Notes under the pieces: generated by a model
What the model was told of the DNA's origin: nothing
Seen by the model: only the letters and a program-made list of their open reading frames with translations
Databases searched by the model: none
Assembly: GCF_008728515.1 (NCBI RefSeq)
Contig: NC_044979.1
Span: 168,872,037-168,936,036 of the forward strand
Direction: 5' to 3'
Origin: Papio anubis
Taxonomy: Eukaryota; Chordata; Mammalia; Primates; Cercopithecidae
DNA: 64,000 bases
Translations under genes and position numbers: made by a program
Shown here: in pieces, positions 1-11,800 of the stretch
Layout: every line of letters starts with the position of its first letter
Numbering within the stretch: the stretch's first letter is position 1

Positions 1-228
1 GCTTGCAGAGGAGGTGCTAGCTAGGAGGAAAGGCGCGTGCGCGGAGGAATGGCGCGTGCGCGGAGAGGCGGTGCGAGCCATGGGGAAAAGCGCGTGCGCA
101 GAGGGGCGATGAGAGCTAGGAGGGGCAGCGCGTGCGCAGAGGGGCGGTGTGGCTTAGGAGGGGGCCATGTAAGCTAAGAGGAGTGTTGCGTTCGCGATGT
201 GACTGGTGGGACCTGCGGCGGCTCCCAT
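1..228 (+). promoter_or_regulatory. IFNAR1: IFNAR1 promoter/5' leader with 38-bp GC-rich repeats and NRF1-like sites
   Basis: A CpG-rich block immediately upstream of the start codon. The 10-mer GCGCGTGCGC occurs at 33, 52, 90 and 128, spaced 19, 38 and 38 bp, as the core of a degenerate 38-bp tandem unit covering about 1-165. The 10-mer resembles the NRF1 consensus (YGCGCRYGCGCR). No TATA box is seen, which fits a CpG-type promoter. The transcription start is not visible. If transcribed, the leader has ATG-TAA at 167-172, ATG-TGA at 197-202, and a 23-codon upstream ORF from 109 to 177. Confidence 0.75.
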
Positions 229-304
229 ATGATGGTCACCCTCCTGGGCGCGACGACCCTAGTGCTCGTCACCTTGGCGCCATGGGTGTTGTCCGCAGCC
301 GCAG
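229..304 (+). CDS. IFNAR1: IFNAR1 exon 1, coding part: signal peptide
   Basis: Encodes residues 1-25 plus the first base of G26: a hydrophobic leader ending in SAAA. Two ATGs are adjacent (229 and 232). The first has C at -3 and A at +4. The second has A at -3 and G at +4 and so the better Kozak context. Initiation at either gives nearly the same leader. The annotated start follows the human MMV convention. The donor is GTGAGA at 305. Confidence 0.96.
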
Positions 305-3300
305 GTGAGAGGCCGGGAGGAGAGTCTCGGCGGAGGGCCGGAGGTAGGGCGCGCAGCTGGGCTACCGGGGCGGCGATGGTGTTGGGGGCGACAGACCCCC
401 AACCCTCGATCCTCTTTGCCGCGGCAAAGATTAAACCCGACTTGGGGTCGAAAATCAATCAGGAGAAAGTGGTGTTCTGGGTCCTCTGTCGCCGCTTGCC
501 TGTAACGCGTGTACCGGTCCTTGGGCGCGCCCGGGTCCCCATCCCCGTGAGGTGGCAGTGCCAGAGCCTTGTGTCGAGTTTGCTTCTTTCCGGGAAAGTA
601 CTGCGGCTCAGCTGGCCTGTTTGATAATAAACAAAACATTTCCCGAAATGCATTTCCTCAATCTGGTAAATAGGCGGCCAGTCCCACGGGGGAGTGAGCT
701 AAGTGTGACCAGGATTTCTCTGCCCTCAGGATTCATACAGGCCAATAAGAAATGACAATCGGAGTGACTGAGGCGTAATTCTCAGTCCTCGAGGTTTACT
801 AATCCTGCTTCAGGGCGCATCCGGGAAAAACATGAGCCACAGACACATCTGTGACTGGTTTTCCAGAGGTTTTCAGGAGGTGGGGCAGTGAGGCAGTAAG
901 GCAGATAGTTCTGTGACACTTCAGTTAGTGCCCAAGAAATCTGTATTTTAAGATACCATGAGTGTGTTGAAGAGAAAAAGAGAGTAAAGGGAGTCCGTTG
1001 TGCAGATGTCTCTGAGTAGGTGGGGTCTTCACTTTGTTTTGCACCTGAGAAGATAAGCTTGTAATTGACACTGTCAGTGTGGAAGGCCTGAATTAGTTTT
1101 TCAGGTTAACTTTGGAATGCCATTTGTTGAGAGGAGGAGTCCGTTCAGATGGTTGGGGGGCTTAGAATTTTATTTTTGGTTTACATAACTACCTACTTTT
1201 TCCCCAAAGAGATAATCATGTTCAAAACTCAATGAAATGTTTTCTCAATGAGATAGTAATGTTGCTCAGTCTTTCAGAAGTCATAAAAATATTCACACTT
1301 TTTAAACTAGTAAATGCAATTCTAGGACCCAGGACTAAGAAAACTGTCCAAAATATGGGAAGACGTTTTTATTTATACTTTTTTTTGTTTTGTTTTGAGA
1401 AGACAGCCTGTTGCCCAGGCTGGTGTGCAGAGGTGTGATCTCAGCTCACTGCAACCTCTGCCTCCCGGGTTCAGGTGATTCTCCTGCCTCAGCCTCTTGA
1501 GTAGCTGGAATTACAGGTGTACACCACCACATCTGGCTATTTTTTGTATTTTTAGTAGAGATGGGGTTTTGCCATGTTGGCCAGGCTGGTTTCGAACTCC
1601 TGACCTCAAACGATCCACTTCAGCCTCCCAAGTGCTGGGATTACAGGCGTGAGCCACCGCACCCGGTCTATTTATACTTTAGACTTTAGTTTTAGGAACT
1701 AGACTTAGGTTGTAGACTTGAAGTTACAGTTGGCATCCCCTTGTTTATGGGAAACCAGCAAAGAATTGACTCACAATGATCTGTGGGGGTAGTCCTTCGC
1801 AGATGGCTGAGTCTTTTTATCTTTCCTTGGGGATTTGGCTGAAGCATTGTGCTAGTAACAGCCATTCATTTGGAAGAGGGTGTTGCAGTCACTTGGCCTC
1901 TGGGCTTAACTATCTTCCCTTTTGTGTAAGAAAGTTGGGAGAGGGCCTGAGATTTTTTTTTTTTTCTTTTACAAAAATAGTAAAAGAAAAATACAAAGGC
2001 AGGGCGTCACCAGGCTAATTTGCTGAAATTCTTCATACTTACCTGGGATGCATGGGGAAATGGCAACTATTATAAGGTTGATAAGAGACTGAGAGGTAAT
2101 TTTGTAGTGAGGAGGGGTACCCAAAGAGAATCAGGGCTAGCATCCCAGTGCAGGAGTCCAGGTGGTCTGTGAGCCCTCGAGTGAGTTCAAAATACTTACC
2201 TGTTGTCTTAGGAAACCATATACCTGTGTGGTACATGATATACTATTTCTCAAACTTTTCCACAAATATGTAGTATATTTTTCCTAGGATGTGGGTACTA
2301 GGGTCCCGGTGCATCCCGTAGTAATTTCTTTGAAGTCTTTTGTTTATGAAAAATTTGCATTAAACTCATGTTTCGTTTGATGTGAAAAGAGCTTTCCCAG
2401 AATTTTCATATAAAATTGACATTCCAGGAGGGTATGTGTTAAGAAATTAATTTAAAATTAGGTTAGAGGACAGGTGGCAAGATATAATTTATAGGCATTT
2501 AGCATTTCTTAAGCTCTTAACTGTGTGCCAGACACTAATCTAAGTGTTTTAACAGTATAAACTCATTAAGCTTTCAGAGCCACACAGATACTGTTATCCT
2601 TATTTAACAGACAAGGAAACTGAGCAACTGAGAGATCAAGTGACTTGACTGAGGCTGTATAGGCCAGTCCATGGCTGAGTGGGGAAGTCAACCCTGGGTC
2701 TGGCCTAAGAGCCCTGGGGCTTAACCAGACTAGACTGTTTTCCTAAAGGCCAAACAATTTAAATTCCTGATTGTCCACTTGTATGTTAAGGGCCTAATTA
2801 TCAGTATCTTTCAGTTAACTGTGAGCCCAGAAATATCTGAGACAGGTCTCAAATCAACTTAGAAAATTTATTTTGCCAAGGTTAAGGATGCATCCATGAC
2901 ACAGCCTCAAGAGGTCCTGGCCGCATGTGCCCAAGGCCCAGCTTGCTTTTATACATTTTAGGGAGACATAATATATCAATCAGTACATCGAAGATGTACA
3001 TTTGATTGGTTCGATCTGGAAAGGCAGGACAAAAAGCAAGGCTCCTAGGTCATAGATAGATTTAAAGATTTTCTGATTGATAATTGCTTGAAAGAGTTAT
3101 TATCTAAAAACCTGGAATCAATAGAAAGGAATGTCTGGGATGTCCCAAGGGGTTGTGGAGACCAAAATTTTATCATGCAGATCAAGCTTGTCCAACTCAC
3201 AGCCCACTGGCTGCATGCAGCCTGTGACGGCTTTGAATCCATCCCAACACAAATTTGTAAAACTTTCTTAAAATATGAGGGGTTTTGTCTGTTTGTTTTC

Positions 3301-5783
3301 TTTTCCTTTTTTTTTTTTTTTCTTTTTTCTTTTTTTAGCTCATCAGATAGTGTATTTTATGTTTGGCCCAAGACAATTGTTCTTCCATTGTGGCCCAAGG
3401 AAGCCAAAAGAGTGAACACCCTTGATGCAGATGAGGCCTGCAGATAGCAGGCTTCAGAGAGAATAGATTGTAACTGTTTCTTGTGAAACTTAAAGTCTGT
3501 GTTGATGTTAATGGTGGTTGGCTTTTTCTGAATTCCAGAAGAGAGGAGGGTATAATGAGGCATAGCCAAACCTGCCTTCCCCATCTTGGCCTGAAGTAGT
3601 TTTTCAGGTTAATTTTGGAATGCCCTTGGTCAAGAGAAGGGGTCCATTCTGATGGTTAAGGGACTTAGAATTTTATTTTTGGTTTACACAACTACCTACT
3701 TTTTCCCCAAAGAAATAATCATGTTCAAAACAGAATGTTCAAAACTCAAGACCTTAAGTTTACAGCTCAAGCTGATCCTGAAAGTTATATCCTCTCAGTG
3801 AGATTATAATGTTGCTCATTCTTTCAGAAGTTGTATAAATATACCTTTTAGCCTAGTAAATGCAATTCTAGGACCCTAGATTAAGAAAACTATAAAAAAT
3901 ATGGGAAGACATTTACTTACATATTTGTACAGATACCTATATTTGGATTTATGTCAGACTTAAAAATATAGTACACCATTTTGGTCATCAAGATGAATGT
4001 GAAAAGTTGAAAGCAACCAAAATTATAAATACATTTATGTATATTAGATTAAATGTCCATTTATACATTTACATGTGGGGTAATAATTGTTAATATGCTA
4101 ATATAAAACACATTGATATACTAGTAAATTAATATATTGTATGTTAGTGTTACATAACAATAATTTTATGAAAAAATTATTAAAAGGAGGTTGCCAATAC
4201 TAACAGAGCAAAATCTGTGGAAACTAAAATCCTGTTTAATAACTTTATTTCCAAGCCCCTGTCCATTTATCAGTCAGTTATTCGTTGGTCTTCCAAATGC
4301 CAGCATGCCTTCATGAAGTTACCCATGTAACTTCAGGGTCTCCTTCCTTTAGCAGTAAAGGATTTTTTTTCTCCCTGAGGAGATCGCTAGCTGTACCCTA
4401 TAACATTTTCTATTCTTGTCTCAAGGCCCAAAATTACTAGAATTATAATATTCTGCCCAAGATATTGTAAATACTACAGATGCCATCAGATCTTTTGTTA
4501 AAGTCTGTAAACCCAGTTGCTACCCTTTGGCTGAATAGAATCTATAAATTCTAATAAATGGATGAGAAGCAAGTTAAGAATTCTAGAGTGGGATAAGGGG
4601 ATGTGATGTATTCTATTCAGGGATGAAGTTTTAGAGACTCCAAGTATGAAACAGAAAATTGAGGATGGGGAGACCTGATGGATATCACCTTAAATTTAAA
4701 AAAAAAAAAAAAATCAGAAAGTGTTTTCTCAGATGTCTACCCTTTTGACCCCATACTATAAGATCTAACTGGAAAGTGCAAGAAGCTGTCTCAATTAAGA
4801 AAGTTCTGTAAGGGAGCCCCTGTGGTAGAACAAGTCTACAATGAGATAACATTGCCCCAAGGCAGAAGTAAAAGAAATATTGTAGGAACCATAAATAAAT
4901 TTAAAAGCTGGTCTTTTAAAAAACATATAGCTTATCAAAGTGAAAGGTCAGTCCTTTGTGATATTAAAGGAGTTCCTGGGAGCCCACCATTATGCTGGAT
5001 ACTCTGAAAAAATGCAAATCAACTATGAAACGATATAGATTCTGCCCTTAAGGAACTTGCAATCTAGTTTGAGATATGTGTTTAAAATAAAGAAGCAGTT
5101 TTTACAAATACTTCTTTTGAGGATTCTGGAAAGATGGCAAGGTAGAAAGCACCAGGAATCTGTCTCCTCACCTAGACAAGAACTGTACTGGCAGAATCTG
5201 ATGTAACTATTTTGGAACTCTGGAGTCTGTTGAAGGCTTGCAACTTCCAGGGGGCAGGGCAGGCTTAGATGGTAAGTTGCAGTTAATTTTGGTCTGTTTG
5301 AGCTCTTAGTACAATAGCAGCTACCCATCTTCCACCTCTCAACCCTTGGCAGACAGCTATGCACGTTATTAGAGCAACCTGCACACAACTTACAGGAATC
5401 AGGTGAGCAAAAAGAAACCCACCATCTAGATCTCTGGGATCTGTGCTCTGATTACTCATTGCTCCTTCTCATCACAAAAGTGCAAAGAGATGGACGGTTG
5501 TTGTTGCCCTTACTCATTGTTACAACCCCCACCCCACTCACTCCCCTGCTTCATGGATTTAAAGGGCTAGAAATCCCCCTCTGCTTCATTTTTCTCTTTC
5601 ACTTTTGGGAGTCAGATACTAAAGACTAGGACATATAAAAACAACTGCATTTATGGGGAAAATTAGAAAGTCACTGTACATACCTAGGGAAAGGCTCAGG
5701 AGAGACCTTAAGTTTATAGTTCAAGCTGATCCTTGGCACAGGATTAACAACAATTAAACAGCAATTAAACAAAGCAAAACACA

Positions 5784-5819
<36 letters not shown>

Positions 5820-8800
5820 GTTGTCTGGGAGAGTGATGTTAGCAAGATGGCCAACTAGAAGCCTCTACTGCTCATCCCCTCATAAGACAGCCGGAACAAC
5901 AAATAAACAACTACATTTTAGCAAACTTAACTAAGAGTGCTAGAGTACATCAAAGAAGTAACAGAAATCCTAGTGAGCAGAGGAAAGTGGGATGGCCACA
6001 TGGAGAATGGGAGGAAATACCAGGATTCCTAGGATCATCTGGGAACCAGGAGGAGCTTCTTCCTATGGCAAGGAGATAAGATCCCAGTAACCCCCAGCTA
6101 CACCATGGGCACCAACAGATCTCACCACTGGGGTTCCTTAGAGTCTGGACAGCAACTAAGCCAAGCAGAGGAAGCTGCCTAGAGTCTGCTTAGCTGCGTT
6201 CCCTCCAGAGAAGGAACCAACACTGTGCTTTGCCTGCTGTGGCCCTCACAGCTACTGTGCCACTCCATCTTGGAACTGGAACTACTTCTGGAGTGTGTCT
6301 TGCTTCAGAGACTTGTGGACATGGCTTCCTTTCATCTGAACCACCCCAGGCTGATGGCTTAACATCCTTAAGCTAAACTTTAAGCAGCTATTACACCCTT
6401 CCCTGTGGGGCCAAGTAGAGGTGGAACTACTCCACCTACTTCTACCCCACCTCCCTTGGGCTAGAGCTGAAGCAGTATCCTATTTCCTGGGAATAGGAAG
6501 GGAACAGTACCTTGGCCGCCCAGAGCAGTTGTGCACCCCTGTGCCTAAGCTGAAGTGGTATACTGTATTCCAGGGAAACAGGGCCTGAACCACCAGAACA
6601 GTCACATTCCCCGGGCCTCAGCTGAAGGAGCACATCGCTCCCTGCAGAATCAGTGTCCTATCCAAGCCAAGCAGCTATGCATCCCAGGGCTGAGCTGATG
6701 TAGTACGCTATGTCTCAGGGAAACAGAGCAGTGGCTCAGCTGAGACACCCTGTTCTACAGGCCAAACAACTGTAGTACCCGGCTTCCTTGGAGCTGGACT
6801 AGTCTAGAGTCTGAGCTGCTGAGTGAGAGTCATCACTGTGCTGTTCCCTAACCCCCATTCCCAGCCCAAATAATAGCTATGCTTCACTATTTTGTAGTAC
6901 TTGCTGCTGCAGCTACACCTGGTCTCACAGTCTGGGGTACTGCTCATCCCCAGCTAGTCCAAGATTTAAAGTCATGACTTCATGGTGCCTCATCCTTTGG
7001 GACCTGTGTTGCCACTGAGCCCTATTAGCTCATGTTCCCAAATTAAAACCATACCCTGCTCCCCAGGCCCAAACCTCCAGGGAACCCCTTCTTTATAGTC
7101 AGGCCATTGCTATGCCCTGACCTCCAGAGGGGTAGAATCAAAGCTATAACCCATTCTCTGGGCCTGAGCTGCCAGGAAGCACCTCCAGGTCACAAATCCT
7201 GGCTCTGTGAGCAACCTACATCCAACCCCTGCCACAGAGAGCAAACCCACCTCAGGAACCAAGTGTCTCAATAGGTTTGTGAGATCCTGAGCCTAGGACC
7301 TTTGCCCAGTAGCCACTCTGAGCACGTTCACCTGGAATCAAGAGCTGCTGCAGCTGCATATATATAGCCCCTGTCAGACCTGACACCAAGAGGTATCCCC
7401 TTGCCTAAGTCTCCCCATTGTGGGGAAGACAAGAATAGGAGGATCCTAAAAGCCTTTGACACTGAGGACATTAACAACCTACACTACCACTGCCACAAAC
7501 TTCTGCAGCCTAGGCCCTGAGGCACCCATTTACTACTGACATTGAACACAGGTACAGCAGCTGCATGCAGACCATATCACTGCATCTGTCAGGAAACAGT
7601 CACCACACCTTTTGAAACCAGCATACTGAAACCCAACTGCTAATAAAAGACTTTGTCTTTGAAAGCCATTGTTTGTAGAGTTTGGAAGAGGTAATTATCT
7701 TATCAATGCAGAGACACAAAAACATGAAAAAGCAAGGAAATATGACACCACCAAAGGAAAGTAAGAACTCTCTAATGGTGGCCCAATGAAAAGAAGATCA
7801 ACAGATTGCTGGAAAAGGAATTAAAACTAATGATCTTAAGGAAACTCAACAAGATACAAGAAAATACAGGCTGGGTGTGGTGGCTCAAGCCTGTAATCCC
7901 AGCACTTTGGGAGGCTGAGACAGGCGGATCACGAGGTCAGGATATCGAGACTATCCTGGCTAACACGGTGAAACCCCATCTCTACTAAAAAATACAAAAA
8001 AACTAGCCAGGCGAGGTGGTGGGCGCCTGTAGTCCCAGCTACTCAGGAGGCTGAGGCAGGAGAATGGTGTAAACCCGGGAGGCGGAGCTTCCAGTGAGCT
8101 GAGATCCGGCCACTGCACTCCAGCCTGGGTGACAGAGCGAGACTCCATCTCAAAAAAAAAAAAGAAAAGGAAAAAGAAAATACAGATAGTTCAACAAATC
8201 AGGAAAACAATTCACAAGACAAAAAATTGAACAAAAAAATCAAAACATGATGAAGAAGAACCAAACAAATCCTGCAGTTGAAGAATTCAATGAATTACAT
8301 TTAAAAAATACAATAAACAGCTTCAACAACAGACTTGGTAAAGCAGAAGAAATAATCTCTGAACTTGAAGATATATCATTTGATATTACTCAGTTATAGA
8401 AAAAACAAGTGGAAACCCTACGAGACTTATGGGATATCATTAAAGGAACAAATATTCATACTATGTAAGTTACAGAAAGAGGAGAAAAGGTAAAAGACGT
8501 ATACAAACTATTTAATGAAATAATAGCTGAAAACTTCCCAAGTCTGGAGAGACAGACATCCAGATCCAGAAAGCTCAATGATTCCCAAATAGATTTAACC
8601 CAAAAAGGTTCTCTCCAAAGCACATTATTGTCTGTTGTCAAAAGTCAAAGACAGACAGAATTCTAAAAACAGCGAGAGAAAGGCATCAAGTCACATTTAA
8701 GAAAATCCCTGTTCAGCTAACAGCAGATTTCTTCACAGAAACCTTACAGTACAGGAGAGGATGGGATGATATCCTCAAACAGCCAAGAATGCTATTCCCA

Positions 8801-11800
8801 GCAAAACTATCCTTCAGAAATGAGGGAGAAATACAGTTTTTCCCAGACAAGCAAAATCTGAGGGAATTCATCACTGCTAGACCAGCCTTATGAGAAATGC
8901 TCCAGGGAGTCCTACATCTGGAAGTGAAAAGAAAGTAGTCAGTACAATTAAAACATGGAAAAGTATAAAACTCACTGATAGAGCAGATACACAAAGGAGA
9001 AAGAGAAAAGAATTAAACCTTATCACTAGACAAAACCATCAAACCACAATGATAAATAATAAGAGAGGAAGAAAGGAGCAAAGGATATTATTAGAACACT
9101 ATTAACAAAATGACAAAAGTAAGTGCTCAAATATCAATAATAATCTTGAATGTAAATGGATTAAATTCTGTACTTAAAGAGACTGGCTAAATGAATATTT
9201 TTTAAATGACTCAATTATATGCTTTCTATAAGAAACCCACTTCACCTATAAAGACACATATAAACTGAAATTGAAGGGATGGAAAAAGTTATTCCAAGCA
9301 AATGGAAACCAAAAGCTGTCAGGAATTGCTATACTTATGTCAGATTAAAAAGACATTAAGTTAAAAACTGTAAAAACAGATAAAGAAGGTTACAATATAA
9401 TGATAAAGGGACCAATTCAGCAAGAGGATATAACAATTCTAAACATACATGTACCCAACACCAAAGCACCCAGATATATAAAGTAAATATTACTCTACAT
9501 AAAAGGAAAGTTAGACTCCAATATGATAGTAGTTGGTGACTTGAACACCCCACTCTCAGCACTGGACAGATCAGCAAACTCCAAGTACAGTGATCTCAAA
9601 GAGACCACACTAAGAAACATAGTCAAACTTTTGAAAGCCAAAGACAGAGAAGTGACTTGTCATACACAAAGGATCTTTGATAACATAATCAGCAGATTTC
9701 TTATCTGATACTTTGGAGACCAGTATATTCAAAGTGCTAAAAAAAAACCAAAACAAAACTCAAAACCCTGTATACGACAAAATTGCCCTCCAAAAGCATA
9801 AGGAAATTAAGATGTTCCTAGATAGACAAAAGCTGAAGGAGTTCATTACCACTAGACCCCCCCTGCAAGAAATGCTTAAGGAAGTCCTGAAAGGTGAAAT
9901 GAAAGGCACTAGACAGAGGGGACAGTGCAGATTCAGGCATGTGCAATGGCTTCTGGGGAAGACCCAGCCAGTGGGGCTATTGCCAGCATCCAGTCAGCTG
10001 CCGCCTTCCCTGACCCCAGCATCAAGTGATGCGCAGGGTGATCCAGGTGTGTGAGGGGCAGCTGGATGTCCAGACTGAGGGCACTGGTGCCATCAGTGGC
10101 TATCCTGCCACTCAATCCATGACCCAGGTGGTGATCCAGGGTGCTTACACCAGTTATGATGCAGTTAACACAGAGGGGACAGCTGCTGAGATACACTATA
10201 CTTTCCCACTCCTGCAGTGGGAGATGGGGCAGGGGGTACGACATCAGGGAGTACAGCTGCTGTTGGTACTACCCAGGGCTCAGAGGCACTGCTTGGGCAG
10301 GTGACACCTCCTGGCACTGGTCAATTATTTGTGACGGTGTTACCACAAGGAGTACTGCAGGGAGGAAGCCAGCACTTGATTGCCCCTAGGACTCACCCTT
10401 ACTTACCAGGACATAACACCATTGTAAATCAAGAAGCATCTCTATCTATCTCTGAACATACAATGTGAAATCACACTGAGGCTATAAAACAGTTGAACCT
10501 CATCATAAGAGTGACTCATCAGTGTCACTAATAAGGCCAAGAAAAATTCTATTTTCATGCAGAGACCATTCGTTTTTTAATTAAAAGACAACTCTTTTTC
10601 AAAAAGGAAAAAAAATCAACTCTTTTTTCAGCTCTCTCAGATGCAGAAATGTAATTACCAGCATCCCTGTGCTGGGAGCAATCATTAGATTTTTTTAGAT
10701 TTTTAAAATATACTTCATTATGTTTTACTGTATTCATTCTTTAATCAGGGATGTGAGGGATAGAGTAACATTTAGAATATCTGTACAGTTTATATATAAT
10801 GTTCTTATTTCTTGTTGCCTTTATAGGTGGAAAAAATCTAAAATCTCCTCAAAAAGTAGAGGTTGACGTCATAGATGACAACTTTATCCTGAGGTGGAAC
10901 AGGAGTGAAGAATCTGTCGGGAATGTGACTTTTTCATTCGATTGTCAAAAGTATGTGACTCTACTTACTGATTTGTCAGAATGACCTGAATAATTTTTAC
11001 AAGTTTAGCACCATAATTTTCAGATTTGGAAAGTATTTGGTTTTTCTATTTTTTAGAAATGTTATGCCTATTTTACATAGTATTTTTAACTTTGTTTCTG
11101 TAGAGACTTAGTCAAATACATCTTTGGGTGTTGAAGCAAAAAAATTGGGGATGAGGGTGGTAGACAGCATCTCTAACCCATAGCCATTCCTTCTTTCCTC
11201 TGGGTGTTCCAGCTTCTTTCAATATAAGTTGGGATCTGAACTAGGGTGTATCTTGAGGATACGGCATAGTACTCCAAAAGGCCCATCCAAGACCTTGGAA
11301 TAGGCCACGAGGTTTCCTGTGATCAGGCTTTCCTATTATCTCCATGATATATTTAGTAGAGATGAGGTTTCTCCATGTTTTCCAGACTGGTCTCGAACTC
11401 CTGACCTCAGATGATGCACCCGCCTCCACCTCCCAAAGTGCTGGGATTACAGGTGTGAGCCACTGCACCCAGCCAATAATGATTTTTTAAAGAAACTATA
11501 AAAGTAGCTTCTGCTGCAATATCTTGATTAGATGTGAAACAGTTTTAATGGAGCATGCATCAGCATCTCCTGAAATAGGAAAGACAGATGTGAACAGTGA
11601 GGTTGGGTTGAAATTATATTAAGTTTCAAATTTTTGATAAGGTTTTCTGTTTATAACAAGAGTTTCTGGATTTTTAGAAATAGTTTCTGATGTGGAACCT
11701 TTTCAAGAATGTTTAAGATATTTTTAATGCCAGCTCTAATCTCAGGCCTCAGATATGTAAAGTGGAAGTGAAAACTGACCAACAATGAAGTATTTCATAT

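Noticed and set aside
199..228. N-terminal extension of IFNAR1 from the GTG at 199 in the same frame
   Set aside because: No ATG in frame upstream, and the standard start pair at 229/232 precedes a proper signal peptide.
9933..10468. Possible active USF1-like gene
   Set aside because: The matching pieces lie in different frames, with deletions and no DNA-binding region, so it is a disabled fragment.
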